DNA from: Candidatus Hydrogenedentota bacterium
GTDB lineage: Bacteria > Hydrogenedentota > Hydrogenedentia > Hydrogenedentales > SLHB01
Reading direction: 5' to 3'
Assembly: GCA_029262095.1 (NCBI GenBank)
Contig: JAJDAB010000073.1
Coordinates: 1-13,938 of the forward strand
DNA: 13,938 bases
Within the stretch, counting starts at the first letter, position 1, and every line of letters starts with the position of its first letter. Of the stretch, positions 1-7,657 are shown piece after piece. A model generated the notes under the pieces. It worked only from the letters and a program-made list of their open reading frames with translations. It did no database searches and had not been told where the DNA came from. The position numbers and the translations under genes were made by a program.

Positions 1-963
1 GATCGGGATACCGTCGCGCGATAAATGCAATTCCGTGTCCGATCCGACCACTTCTGCAAGTTCGAGGGAAGCGTCCAATACGCAATGTTCTTCTTCCGAC
101 CCTTCCAGCCGCACATGGTGCGCACGCACCCCTAACAAACACGGCCCCTGCGGAAGTTCACGCCCATAGTCCAGATCAATACCCCCAGCAGATCGCACTC
201 GGGTCCGCCCGCCTTCATGAATGCACTCCGCATCCCACAAATTCATCTCTGGGTGGCTGAAATAGGTCGCCACGTCGGCGCTCGACGGTCGGTGATACAC
301 CTCGTCCACCGGGCCATAGTGTTGAATCGTTCCGCCGTTCATGACACCAACGTGCGTGCCCATCGCCAACGCGTCAATCGGTTCGGACGTCGCATATACC
401 ACGGCGCCACCCCGTTCACGAAAGAGCCCCTTTAACTCTGACCGCAACTCTTCACGCAATTTGTAGTCCAGATTCGCGAGCGGTTCATCCAAAAGAATGT
501 AACGCGCGTTCTTCGCGAGCGCGCGCGCGATGGACGTCCGCTGATGCTGGCCGCCGCTGAGCTCTTCAGGCCGCCGCGACAGGAGTTTCTCCACACCGAG
601 TAGTTCCGCATTCGCCCGAACGCGCCGATCCACCTCCTTGCGCGATAACTTCGGACGCAACAACCGCACCGGTGAAGCGATATTCTCGTACACGGTCAAC
701 GAAGGATAGTTCACAAATTGTTGATAGACCATCGCGACCGGACGCTTCCGCACCGATACGTTCGTAACGTCGGCCTCATCGAAAAATACGCGCCCCGAAT
801 CGGGCTGCTCGACACCGCACAGCGTACGCAATAGGGTGGTCTTGCCCGCGCCCGTCGGTCCTAACAAGACCGCGAAATCGCCATCCTCGATCGCTATCGA
901 AATATCGTTTATCGCGGTCACGCCGAGAAACGACTTCGACACCCCTTCAACCCGAATCCCCAT
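1..963 (-). CDS. Sugar/glycerol-type ABC transporter ATP-binding protein (MalK/UgpC/GlpS-like), C-terminus cut off by window edge
   Basis: ATPase subunit of an importer, expected to power uptake of a carbohydrate, polyol or glycerol-type solute from the cytoplasmic face of the inner membrane. 321 residues are visible with no stop; family members are about 360-370 aa, so roughly 40-50 residues are missing. Seen in the translation: Walker A GPTGAGKT (residues 35-42), Q-loop VYQQF (79-83), signature LSGGQHQR (135-142), Walker B RYILLDEP (154-161), and the start of a C-terminal TOBE/MOI-type regulatory domain from about 240. At the switch-histidine position, where MalK has VTHDQ, this protein has ATSEP, so Ser193 replaces His. 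From memory, GlpS-type glycerol transporter ATPases carry a similar ATTEP, which favours a glycerol-like substrate (inference). ATG start at 963, 20 bp after the ceramidase-like gene, so probably co-transcribed. Permeases and binding protein would lie left of the window. Confidence 0.9.
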   Translation of the reverse strand, partial: MGIRVEGVSKSFLGVTAINDISIAIEDGDFAVLLGPTGAGKTTLLRTLCGVEQPDSGRVFFDEADVTNVSVRKRPVAMVYQQFVNYPSLTVYENIASPVRLLRPKLSRKEVDRRVRANAELLGVEKLLSRRPEELSGGQHQRTSIARALAKNARYILLDEPLANLDYKLREELRSELKGLFRERGGAVVYATSEPIDALAMGTHVGVMNGGTIQHYGPVDEVYHRPSSADVATYFSHPEMNLWDAECIHEGGRTRVRSAGGIDLDYGRELPQGPCLLGVRAHHVRLEGSEEEHCVLDASLELAEVVGSDTELHLSRDGIPI

Positions 964-983
964 GAAATCGAAGTGAAACAGCG

Positions 984-2984
984 CTACTTGACCGCAAATT
1001 CGCCTGAGATCGCAGAATGTTGCTTGGCCTTTTCGTCCGATGTCTTCGCCCAAAACGTATGCACGATGCGATACGCACCAGGTTTTACATCCGGCGACAT
1101 GTCCCACGTGATATGCGCGATCGAGGCTTCGTCCGCTGACTTGCCCGCGACCCAATAGAACCGTGTAGACCAACTATTGTCCGTGGCGATTGGCACCCAC
1201 ATATCGCCATCGCGCCGTTGTACCGAAGCGAAGTCGCCGTCCCTCATGAAGGCGTGTTGGGGATGTCCGGTCCAGAAGCGAACGTCGACACGGTCGCCGG
1301 CCGCATAATCTTCATTCACGTCTTCGAATGCGGCACCAAGTTTCGAGCCCTCTGGCGTCGCATCGATTGAGATTCCCAGCGGCGAATCAGTGAGTGTGCC
1401 GCGCAGGTCAATCGGTGTCGCGTCCGCCGTTGGCGAGTCGCCTTTTACAAGCGCGCTAGCGAGCTTGGCGTATTCCTGTTGATGCGCAGCCAACGTCCAT
1501 GGTCCATAGAGCGTGTGCCCGCCCTCGTATTGCTGCGTGTTGTACTCTTCATTGGTCGTCGTGTATCCAGCGTAATCGTTTGTGTAGGCGGCAATCACGA
1601 CATGCTCTACAGAATCACCCAACTCCGACGCGACCGTTTCTCGAAGGCGTCGACCCGCCATCGTCGTAATCTCGCCCGGGAACCCGATAATGGCAAGTGA
1701 TCCGACCCGAACAATCGAAAGGGGAAGGACTTGTTGGTACATCGGCGGGTCTTGCTCGCCGGTCGCGAATAACACAATTTTCGGCAGATGACACGCCCGA
1801 AACTCGTCCGAAGGTGGCGGCAGCATCGTCTTCAAAATAGTGTCGATCGCTGGCACCCGCTCCAGCATCCCCTCCTTAAAAAGTGGATGCCCTCCCCCAT
1901 CTTCCGTCGAACCTGCAGCAAACGCGTATCCGTACGCCGATGCACACGTCTGTTGGGTACCGGACCCGGTGTACTTGCCGTCAACGGTTACTTGGGAAAA
2001 ATCAACATACGTCTGTAACGCCGTAATGCGTCCTTCAATAGCATCGCCGTCTGCTTTGAACAAACGCTCGGCAACTTCAAACTGGCGTTCCGCGATGATT
2101 TTCGTTGTCTCGAATTCGTCATCTCCCGGACCCGTGTTGTCCAAATTGAGATTCGCGGTGACATCACCGCAATTGCTATTCGCGAACGCAGCGACGAAAT
2201 CAGGATTCTCTTCCATCAACGCCGACGCATGGCCTTTGTGATCTCCCGAGATAAGACGGTTGTTATACGTCATTGATGTGGGATGGACGGCAAACCAATT
2301 CAACACGCCAATCGGTCCGGATTCCGTCTCGAATCGCAACAGAGTCATCCGCTTGTCGGTATCAGAATCATATTTCGCGCGTTCCGATTCAGGGTTAGCG
2401 AGGTACGCGGGCGCCGATCGTTGTGCGCCGGCATTTTCTACATCTGCCTCAGCGACTACGACACGACCCGGAGCCAAACCTTCGTGTGCTTGCGCGATAG
2501 CGTCGACGATTCCATCCACGATGTGGTCGAAATGCGCTTTGTTGAACGGCGAGCCTAGAGGACTGTCCCCACCGCCGTAGTGCCAATACCCGCCAGGGCC
2601 GCTATGCGTGTGCGTCGCGGTAAGGAGCGTGTTCGACATCGAGTACGCTCCACCAAACCGTCTTCCTAATCGGTCAACGACTTCACGCTGAATCTCATGG
2701 GGTACGCTTCCGATATCGGCTACCGCAATGGCTGCGCGATTCTCACCTTCCGGCTCCGCGATTACAAAAGCACGGACAAATAGGCGAAAGTGAATTCCGG
2801 CCGTGCTCTGACCTTCCTTCGAGAAACCAAACATGGCGATGTCACCCGCCGGCCCGGTGATATCACTCTTGCCAACACCGACACGATAGGAAAAATCGTC
2901 CTGACCAAACACTGGGAACAAGAGAGCACCTTGCACCACCAGCACCACCATCAAGGTGAACACAGAACTTCGATGATTCAGCAT
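984..2984 (-). CDS. Secreted neutral/alkaline ceramidase-like protein
   Basis: Member of the neutral ceramidase (amidase) family, whose characterised members hydrolyse ceramide N-acyl bonds outside the cytoplasm. 666 aa from the ATG at 2984. A longer reading frame starts at a TTG (3017), but the ATG directly precedes a good signal peptide (hydrophobic stretch about 9-25, cleavage near FGQ) and has GGGG about 8 nt upstream, so I chose it. Family landmarks: SDITGP near the mature N-terminus, zinc-type TATHTHSGPGGY (His125/127), NWFAVHPTSM (His234), GFPGEITTMAGRR (Glu438), NDYAGY (Tyr474) and the QQYEGG segment, then a C-terminal Ig-like domain. The hexapeptide that holds the nucleophile, GDVSPN in characterised enzymes, reads GDVTAN here, with Thr276 at the Ser position, so ceramidase activity is uncertain. 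It lies 59 bp after the methyltransferase gene and just before the ABC ATPase. Confidence 0.9.
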   Translation of the reverse strand: MLNHRSSVFTLMVVLVVQGALLFPVFGQDDFSYRVGVGKSDITGPAGDIAMFGFSKEGQSTAGIHFRLFVRAFVIAEPEGENRAAIAVADIGSVPHEIQREVVDRLGRRFGGAYSMSNTLLTATHTHSGPGGYWHYGGGDSPLGSPFNKAHFDHIVDGIVDAIAQAHEGLAPGRVVVAEADVENAGAQRSAPAYLANPESERAKYDSDTDKRMTLLRFETESGPIGVLNWFAVHPTSMTYNNRLISGDHKGHASALMEENPDFVAAFANSNCGDVTANLNLDNTGPGDDEFETTKIIAERQFEVAERLFKADGDAIEGRITALQTYVDFSQVTVDGKYTGSGTQQTCASAYGYAFAAGSTEDGGGHPLFKEGMLERVPAIDTILKTMLPPPSDEFRACHLPKIVLFATGEQDPPMYQQVLPLSIVRVGSLAIIGFPGEITTMAGRRLRETVASELGDSVEHVVIAAYTNDYAGYTTTNEEYNTQQYEGGHTLYGPWTLAAHQQEYAKLASALVKGDSPTADATPIDLRGTLTDSPLGISIDATPEGSKLGAAFEDVNEDYAAGDRVDVRFWTGHPQHAFMRDGDFASVQRRDGDMWVPIATDNSWSTRFYWVAGKSADEASIAHITWDMSPDVKPGAYRIVHTFWAKTSDEKAKQHSAISGEFAVK

Positions 2985-2996
2985 GAGTAAAGCCCC

Positions 2997-3020
2997 AATC
3001 CAATTCGTTGAATCCAATTC
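2997..3020. repeat. Short direct repeat upstream of the ceramidase-like gene
   Basis: AATCCAATTC occurs twice (2997-3006 and 3011-3020), separated by GTTG, giving a 14-bp period. It sits in the 59-bp gap between the methyltransferase stop and the ceramidase-like start, 13-36 bp upstream of that ATG. It could be a tandem activator site or chance; function unknown. Confidence 0.5.
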
Positions 3021-3043
3021 ATGTGGGTCGGCAATCGCCCATG

Positions 3044-3814
3044 TTAGCGTTTTTCCGCTTCAATCAGAAGAACAGTCGACAAATTCCTCGGCCAGAGTTT
3101 TCCGTCCAGCCATGCCAGACAGGCGTAACCGCGATTCGCCCACTTAAACAGGGGTTCCGCCGCGCGCGCCCAGACCGGCGTACCCCTCCCCGGCTCCGAT
3201 GGTCCCCGGCGACCCCACTGGAGCAAACGAACCACGCTAATCACGGAAAGCATCGTCACTTTTTCCAGCGGGCCCAAGATTTTTTGGATGAGCAATGGCG
3301 CGCAGTCCACCGACTCTAACTGACCCACCATTTCTTCAAGCTCATACCGGCGGCAATGTTCGACAAACTTGTCGTCACTCATATAATAGAACTTGCGGTG
3401 GGGAAACGTAACGATTAAGCGTCCGCCTAGTTCGAGAATGCGCGACAGTTCCTCAATCGCCTTTTGGTCATCGGGAACATGTTCGAGTACTTCCGAACTC
3501 ACTGCATGAGAAAACACACCGTCTCTAAACGGTAGACGAGTGCCATCGGCGACAACATACGAACCGCGCCCGTGGCGTGTTTTCAACGTCCTAAGCGCGA
3601 GAAACGACAATTCGGAATAAACAATGCGGTCCGTCTTCGTCATTACCGGCGATATGCCGCTACCGATCTCCAGAATGTATCGCGCGTCCTCGCGTACTAA
3701 AATTTTTTCGATCGCGCGCTTTCGGAGCAGGTAGTTGTAGAGATGATTCTTGAAGACGACATATTTGCCCTCTTCAAAAAAATCTTGAAACCGATTTTCC
3801 CGATTGCGATCCAC
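3044..3814 (-). CDS. Class I SAM-dependent methyltransferase (methyltransferase type 11-like)
   Basis: 256-aa soluble methyltransferase. Motif I is ILEIGSGISP (residues 47-56), the acidic residue after beta-2 is in YSELS (Glu68), VVADGTRLPF (87-96) supplies the Asp for the adenine side, and SSEVLEHV (106-113) plus LGGRLIVTFP (129-138) complete the type 11 core. The C-terminal third (RLLQWGRR onward) is basic and aromatic and may contact membrane or a lipid-linked substrate (inference). The start is a GTG at 3814, only 3 bp after the glycosyltransferase stop codon. No clear Shine-Dalgarno is visible, so translational coupling is likely. The tight pairing with a family-2 glycosyltransferase suggests it methylates a sugar or lipid-linked glycan intermediate, but the substrate cannot be read from sequence. 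Confidence 0.87.
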   Translation of the reverse strand: MDRNRENRFQDFFEEGKYVVFKNHLYNYLLRKRAIEKILVREDARYILEIGSGISPVMTKTDRIVYSELSFLALRTLKTRHGRGSYVVADGTRLPFRDGVFSHAVSSEVLEHVPDDQKAIEELSRILELGGRLIVTFPHRKFYYMSDDKFVEHCRRYELEEMVGQLESVDCAPLLIQKILGPLEKVTMLSVISVVRLLQWGRRGPSEPGRGTPVWARAAEPLFKWANRGYACLAWLDGKLWPRNLSTVLLIEAEKR

Positions 3815-3817
3815 TGA

Positions 3818-4606
3818 CTAGGCGTCCGGCGACGGATTTTCCGAGGCGTGTCCACGGCGGTCGGCGGGGAATAACGAGCTTCGCCAGACACCCATACGTG
3901 CCAATCGAAATAGCCCCGCAGTGCCTAAGCATCCAAACCCGTATTTCACACTCCGGAAGAAGTTGATGGATGACGCTTCGGTGAAATACTTCGTTGGACA
4001 TGTCACTTCGGCAATCGTATACCCAAACCACAAGACTTGGGCCAACATCTGATTGTCGAACACAAAATCGTCGGAGTTTTCGTCCAGCGGCAACTGTTCC
4101 AAAATCTCCCGCGAAAAAGCACGGTAGCCCGTATGAAATTCCGAAAGTTTGGACCCCATCAAGATGTTACCAGCGAACGTAAGGAATCGATTCGCGACAT
4201 AACGCCAAAGCGGCATGCCCCCGTCCAACGCCGAACCACCAAGAATGCGTGAAGCCAAGACACACGGATACAAGCCGTTGCCAATCACCGCGACCATCGC
4301 CGGGATCAGTTTAGGGGTGTACTGATAATCCGGATGCACCATCACCACGATGTCCGCACCTAACTCGACCGCGAGCCGGTAACACGTCTTTTGATTGCCG
4401 CCATAACCGGTATTCACTTCATGTGGGTGAACATGCGTATGCGGCAAATCCCGCGCAATATCGACGGTGTCATCCGTGCTGCAATCGTCCACGAGTACGA
4501 CTTCATCGACGACGCCCTGCGCCATCACTTCTTCATGCGTGCGCCGCAACGTGTTCGCCGCGTTGTACGCCGGCATCACGACGACGACCTTTTTGTCCTG
4601 AAACAT
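3818..4606 (-). CDS. Family 2 glycosyltransferase, dolichyl/polyprenyl-phosphate sugar transferase type
   Basis: 262-aa GT-A fold enzyme predicted to transfer a sugar from a nucleotide donor, most likely to a polyprenyl phosphate at the inner membrane. Seen: PAYNA (12-16), VDDCSTDDT (39-47), NTGYGGNQKT (65-74), the metal-binding region VHPDYQYTP (90-98) in place of the classic DADLQHPP of DPM-type enzymes, and SEFHTGYRAFSREIL (155-169), typical of the DPM1/GtrB-like subgroup. No C-terminal transmembrane segment is present, so it is the short soluble or peripheral form. ATG start at 4606, with a weak AAGG about 12 nt upstream. It is the first gene of the minus-strand cluster and is followed after 3 bp by the methyltransferase. 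The acceptor and sugar are not identifiable. Confidence 0.88.
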   Translation of the reverse strand: MFQDKKVVVVMPAYNAANTLRRTHEEVMAQGVVDEVVLVDDCSTDDTVDIARDLPHTHVHPHEVNTGYGGNQKTCYRLAVELGADIVVMVHPDYQYTPKLIPAMVAVIGNGLYPCVLASRILGGSALDGGMPLWRYVANRFLTFAGNILMGSKLSEFHTGYRAFSREILEQLPLDENSDDFVFDNQMLAQVLWFGYTIAEVTCPTKYFTEASSINFFRSVKYGFGCLGTAGLFRLARMGVWRSSLFPADRRGHASENPSPDA

Positions 4607-4639
4607 TCGATGATTCGCCTTGTCTTGAAACAGCCGGAA

Positions 4640-4668
4640 ACTATATCATGCGCACGCAGTAAAGTCAT
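4640..4668 (-). promoter_or_regulatory. Predicted sigma-70-type promoter of the glycosyltransferase cluster
   Basis: On the minus strand, ATGACT (4668-4663), a 17-bp spacer and TATAGT (4645-4640), with an extended -10 TGA immediately before the TATAGT. Transcription would begin about 25-30 nt before the glycosyltransferase ATG. Sequence match only. Confidence 0.5.
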
Positions 4669-4792
4669 ACGCAATAGAAGTTTACGACCTAGCCACCCAG
4701 CACCACGGGGACTGAATTCGACGGCAGACCTGTTAACCCCACACAACAACGTTCGCACCATGAATGAATGCGTAACGAGGAGCGAATAACCT

Positions 4793-5332
4793 ATGTACAG
4801 TCAACTACGCATCGGTCTCGTTCTAGGCGTATTAGCCACGCTCGCCTTTAGCTATGCCACCAATATTTCTGCGACAACAAAAGATTCGTCCGCGACAAAC
4901 GAAAGTCCGGATATGGTAATCGACGACGACGTGGTGAGCGAATGGCGTAACGAGAAAATGACCGAGCTCAAACGCCTGACGGACTTCGCCCGGGCTGTGA
5001 ACACGGCGAAAGATGAACCGGTCATCATTTTCAAACACAGTACGACCTGCCCCATTTCAGGACGTGCCGCAAAACGCATCGACAAAATGTTCCGTGAATC
5101 CGAAGAAGCGTTGCCGACCTTTTACATGGTGAAAGTAATCGAATCGCGACCGGTCTCGCAGACAATCGCCAAACAATACGGCGTGACCCACGAATCGCCG
5201 CAGATTCTGTTGCTCAAAGACGGAAAGGCTGTTTGGAATACGTCACACGACGACATTACAGCCGAGGCCGTATTAAAAGCGATCGAAGAATTCGACGCGA
5301 TGCCCGAATCGGGACCCTCGGACGAATCGTAG
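4793..5332 (+). CDS. Exported YtxJ/bacilliredoxin-like (thioredoxin-fold, monothiol) protein
   Basis: 179 aa. The core (about 50-168) matches the YtxJ/BrxC family: VIIFKHSTTCPISGRA with a single cysteine, Cys86, in TCPIS, and a cis-Pro loop HESPQILLLKDGKAVW (133-148). The family is linked to bacillithiol redox work, where such monothiol proteins reduce mixed disulfides. Unlike cytosolic YtxJ proteins of about 110-130 aa, this one has a hydrophobic N-terminus (residues 6-22) with plausible cleavage near SYA or ISA, followed by a Ser/Thr/Asp-rich linker. It is therefore probably periplasmic or membrane-tethered. No lipobox cysteine is present. ATG start preceded by GAGGAG about 10 nt upstream. 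It is a single gene, divergent from the glycosyltransferase cluster and convergent with the TPR gene. Cys86 is the only cysteine in the protein. Confidence 0.83.
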   Translation: MYSQLRIGLVLGVLATLAFSYATNISATTKDSSATNESPDMVIDDDVVSEWRNEKMTELKRLTDFARAVNTAKDEPVIIFKHSTTCPISGRAAKRIDKMFRESEEALPTFYMVKVIESRPVSQTIAKQYGVTHESPQILLLKDGKAVWNTSHDDITAEAVLKAIEEFDAMPESGPSDES

Positions 5333-5359
5333 ATTGCTGGAGAACCGCCCGCGATCGGA

Positions 5360-5815
5360 TTAGAAAAATCGCGACAATTGCTCCTCCCAAACCGAAAATA
5401 ACCCATCGCGCGTATTCGCGTCGTCCAACCCCGCAAACTGTTGCCGGATTTCCAACGCGGCATTCCAATGATCCGGCGACTCTCGAATCGATAACATTCG
5501 GTTCAATTCGTCCATCGCCTCGAATGCGAACATCGTGTTTCCCGTATCAATCGTCGTCTTCCACAACGCGCTAAAGAGCACCTTCGACACTTTGCGCGAC
5601 TTCGGACTCAGCGCCCGGGACTGTTCGCCGTATCGGATCGCGTCCTCATGCTCGCCCAATTTCAACGCAACGATCGTCAACACATGCCAAGCCGGAGGCC
5701 AATTCGGCCACCGCGCGACAATAGCTTTTAACGTCTCTTTGGCAGCCGCATTGTCATTTTCGCGCGCAAGCCCTTGCGCGCGCTCAAACAATGCGCGTCG
5801 TTCCGATTCGTCCAT
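5360..5815 (-). CDS. Small TPR-repeat protein
   Basis: 151 aa from the ATG at 5815. The frame runs open further upstream into the SDR gene, but only this start avoids that overlap; the Shine-Dalgarno is weak. The N-terminal half (residues 6-73) reads as two TPR helix pairs: ALFERAQGLARENDNAAAKE, then WPPAWHVLTIVALKLGEHED and YGEQSRALSPKS. The rest is helical with no catalytic motif. No signal peptide or membrane segment, so it is likely a cytoplasmic scaffold or partner protein. It follows the SDR stop by 17 bp and is probably the last gene of the hydratase-SDR-TPR operon. Its partner is unknown. Confidence 0.75.
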   Translation of the reverse strand: MDESERRALFERAQGLARENDNAAAKETLKAIVARWPNWPPAWHVLTIVALKLGEHEDAIRYGEQSRALSPKSRKVSKVLFSALWKTTIDTGNTMFAFEAMDELNRMLSIRESPDHWNAALEIRQQFAGLDDANTRDGLFSVWEEQLSRFF

Positions 5816-5832
5816 CGTTACGCCGGACCCTG

Positions 5833-6630
5833 CTACTTGAGATGAATCCCGCCATCGACAGGAATCACCGCCCCGTTCACGTATGCCCCCGCCCGCGATC
5901 CGAGATAAATGGCGATTCCCGCCATATCCGACGGCGCACCAATACGGTGTAGCGGACACTGTTCCTCAATCACGGCCTTAAAATTCTCCAGCATCCATTC
6001 CGTCATTTTGCTCTCGAACGGCCCGGGCGCAATAGCATTCACCGTAATGCCTCGTTCACCAAGCGTGACCGCGAGGACATGCGTCAGGTGATGAACAGCA
6101 GCTTTGCTTGCCGGGTATATAAAGTTATCCATGGTCGGCACATGAATCCCGTCGATTGACCCGACGTTGATGACACGCGCTGGCTCACCCGGTTTCGCCG
6201 CTTTTTCCAGCAAGGGCAGAAAGTCCCGCGTTAGGGCGAACACCGCGTTGACGTTTATGTTCATCACCTTTTCAACGCCGCTATCCGGATACTCATCGAA
6301 GGGCGCGCCCCAATTTGCGCCCGCATTGTTTACAAGGATATCCAACGAATTTTCCGCATCGCTCAGCGCAGCGACCAGTTTGGCGCGGCCTTCCGGGGAC
6401 GCAATATCCGCGGGAATCGAAACGCACTCTCCAATCGCAGAAAGCTCCTTCGCGACCGCATCGCATACATCTGCCTTGCGCGCAGTAATGTAGACTTTGG
6501 CTCCCGATTCAATGTAGCCACGCGCAATCATCAGCCCAATACCACGCGACCCACCGGTTACCAGCGCCGTCTTACCTTTAACCGTGAACAACGACTGAAC
6601 GTCAATCGCCTCAGATGCTTCACCCGCCAT
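5833..6630 (-). CDS. SDR-family oxidoreductase (FabG/RhlG-like)
   Basis: 265-aa classical short-chain dehydrogenase/reductase, probably NADP(H)-dependent and acting on a 3-oxoacyl or related carbonyl substrate. Seen: cofactor motif TGGSRGIG (25-32), Arg51 in TARKAD suggesting NADPH preference, NNAG (101-104), catalytic Ser158 in NVGSIDG, Tyr172 and Lys176 in YPASK, and the C-terminal signature GAVIPVDGG (253-261). The overall pattern is closest to the RhlG-type subgroup of 3-oxoacyl reductases (recognition, not a search). ATG at 6630 with a strong GAGGGAG about 12 nt upstream. It lies 86 bp after the enoyl-CoA hydratase, so both may serve one acyl-CoA pathway. A FabG of type II fatty acid synthesis would more usually sit with acpP/fabD, which are absent here. 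Confidence 0.9.
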   Translation of the reverse strand: MAGEASEAIDVQSLFTVKGKTALVTGGSRGIGLMIARGYIESGAKVYITARKADVCDAVAKELSAIGECVSIPADIASPEGRAKLVAALSDAENSLDILVNNAGANWGAPFDEYPDSGVEKVMNINVNAVFALTRDFLPLLEKAAKPGEPARVINVGSIDGIHVPTMDNFIYPASKAAVHHLTHVLAVTLGERGITVNAIAPGPFESKMTEWMLENFKAVIEEQCPLHRIGAPSDMAGIAIYLGSRAGAYVNGAVIPVDGGIHLK

Positions 6631-6716
6631 TGGTTCCCACTCCCTCTCAAGTCATGTCAAAAGAAGATTGTAACGGGAAATATCTGGCACTGCACGCGAA
6701 ACGACTAGGTACCTCG

Positions 6717-7508
6717 TTATGCACCCTTCCACTTTGGCGTCCGCTTCTCTGCGAACGCGCGTGGTCCTTCAACAAAGTCTTCGGATTTTCGCATGGCCTG
6801 GTGGACGGGATACGTCGCCGCGGTGGCTTTGTCCAGACCGACATCTAATCCTTTGAGTGCGGCTTCCTTGCTCGCACGAACCGACAGAGGCGCGCACTCC
6901 AGGATCTGAGCCGCCCAAGCGAATGCGGTATCTAGTAGTGCATTCGGGGACACAACTTCGTTCACGATGCCAAAGCGCAGCGCTTCCTCAGCATCGACGC
7001 GCCGCCCGGTCAGTATCATGCCCATGGCATGATGATACCCAATCTGCCGAGGCAGCCGATGTACACCGCCTGCGCCGGCCATCAGTCCAACACGCGGTTC
7101 CGGTAAACCAAAACTTGCGGTTTCCGATGCGATCACAATATCGCACGCCATCACCATTTCGAACCCGCCGCCCAGTGCGAATCCATTTACCGCCGCAATC
7201 ATCGGTTTGTAGCAATCCATCCGCCGGTGCAACCCGCCAAACCCACCGCGCAGGGCATACATAAACTCGCCGAGCGCAGACGAGCCGTGTTCCGCCTGCC
7301 ATTTCAAATCGTTGCCCGCGGAGAACGCTTTGTCCCCCGCCCCAGTGAGGATCGCAATCCACTGTTCGGAATCGTCTTGAAAATCGTTGAATGCCTTATC
7401 CAATTCTTCACTCGTTTGCGGATGAAGTGCGTTCATCACTTCGGGACGATTGATCGTAATCAGGGTAATGCGATCACGACGTTCCACTTCAATAAACTCG
7501 TACGCCAT
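6717..7508 (-). CDS. Enoyl-CoA hydratase/isomerase (crotonase) family protein
   Basis: 263 aa from the ATG at 7508, chosen over a GTG at 7541 because GGGAGGG lies about 9 nt upstream and crotonases usually begin just before the first beta strand (FIEVERRDRITLITINRP). CoA and oxyanion-hole motifs are AFSAGNDLK (61-69) and NGFALGGGFEMVMACD (108-123). Both glutamates used by true enoyl-CoA hydratases are present, Glu117 and Glu137 (FGLPEPRVG), so hydration of 2-enoyl-CoA to (S)-3-hydroxyacyl-CoA is plausible. The C-terminal SEDFVEGPRAFAEKRTPKWKG is typical. Cytoplasmic; first gene of the operon with the SDR and TPR genes, and divergent from a MaoC-type hydratase. Specific isomerase or ring-cleaving subfamilies cannot be excluded. 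Confidence 0.92.
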   Translation of the reverse strand: MAYEFIEVERRDRITLITINRPEVMNALHPQTSEELDKAFNDFQDDSEQWIAILTGAGDKAFSAGNDLKWQAEHGSSALGEFMYALRGGFGGLHRRMDCYKPMIAAVNGFALGGGFEMVMACDIVIASETASFGLPEPRVGLMAGAGGVHRLPRQIGYHHAMGMILTGRRVDAEEALRFGIVNEVVSPNALLDTAFAWAAQILECAPLSVRASKEAALKGLDVGLDKATAATYPVHQAMRKSEDFVEGPRAFAEKRTPKWKGA

Positions 7509-7588
7509 CTTTCGGCCCTCCCGGCACCCAGTTCGTTCCACCCCACAACCTAGCCCATTCCTCCACTTTATGAAAGCAAGTACATTCG

Positions 7589-7617
7589 TTGACTCCCCGG
7601 TCGTGGAAGCGTAAATT
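7589..7617 (+). promoter_or_regulatory. Predicted sigma-70-type promoter of the MaoC-DksA-DUF3500 operon
   Basis: TTGACT (7589-7594), 17-bp spacer, TAAATT (7612-7617). Transcription would begin about 35 nt before the MaoC ATG. It lies in the 149-bp region shared with the divergent hydratase gene. Sequence match only. Confidence 0.55.
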
Positions 7618-7657
7618 GACGGTTTATTGCGCGAAAGGGTTCGCGAGGAGAACTAGA

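Noticed and set aside
1788..2580. Several plus-strand reading frames antisense to the ceramidase-like gene
   Set aside because: They lie wholly opposite a strong family match and show no domains or RBS; likely shadows of its codon bias.
4760..4789. Short upstream reading frame of 9 codons before the YtxJ-like gene
   Set aside because: No Shine-Dalgarno of its own and no regulatory peptide pattern; the GAGGAG after it serves the main gene.
5816..5959. N-terminal extension of the TPR protein
   Set aside because: It would overlap the SDR gene and has no TPR character; the ATG at 5815 is a better start.
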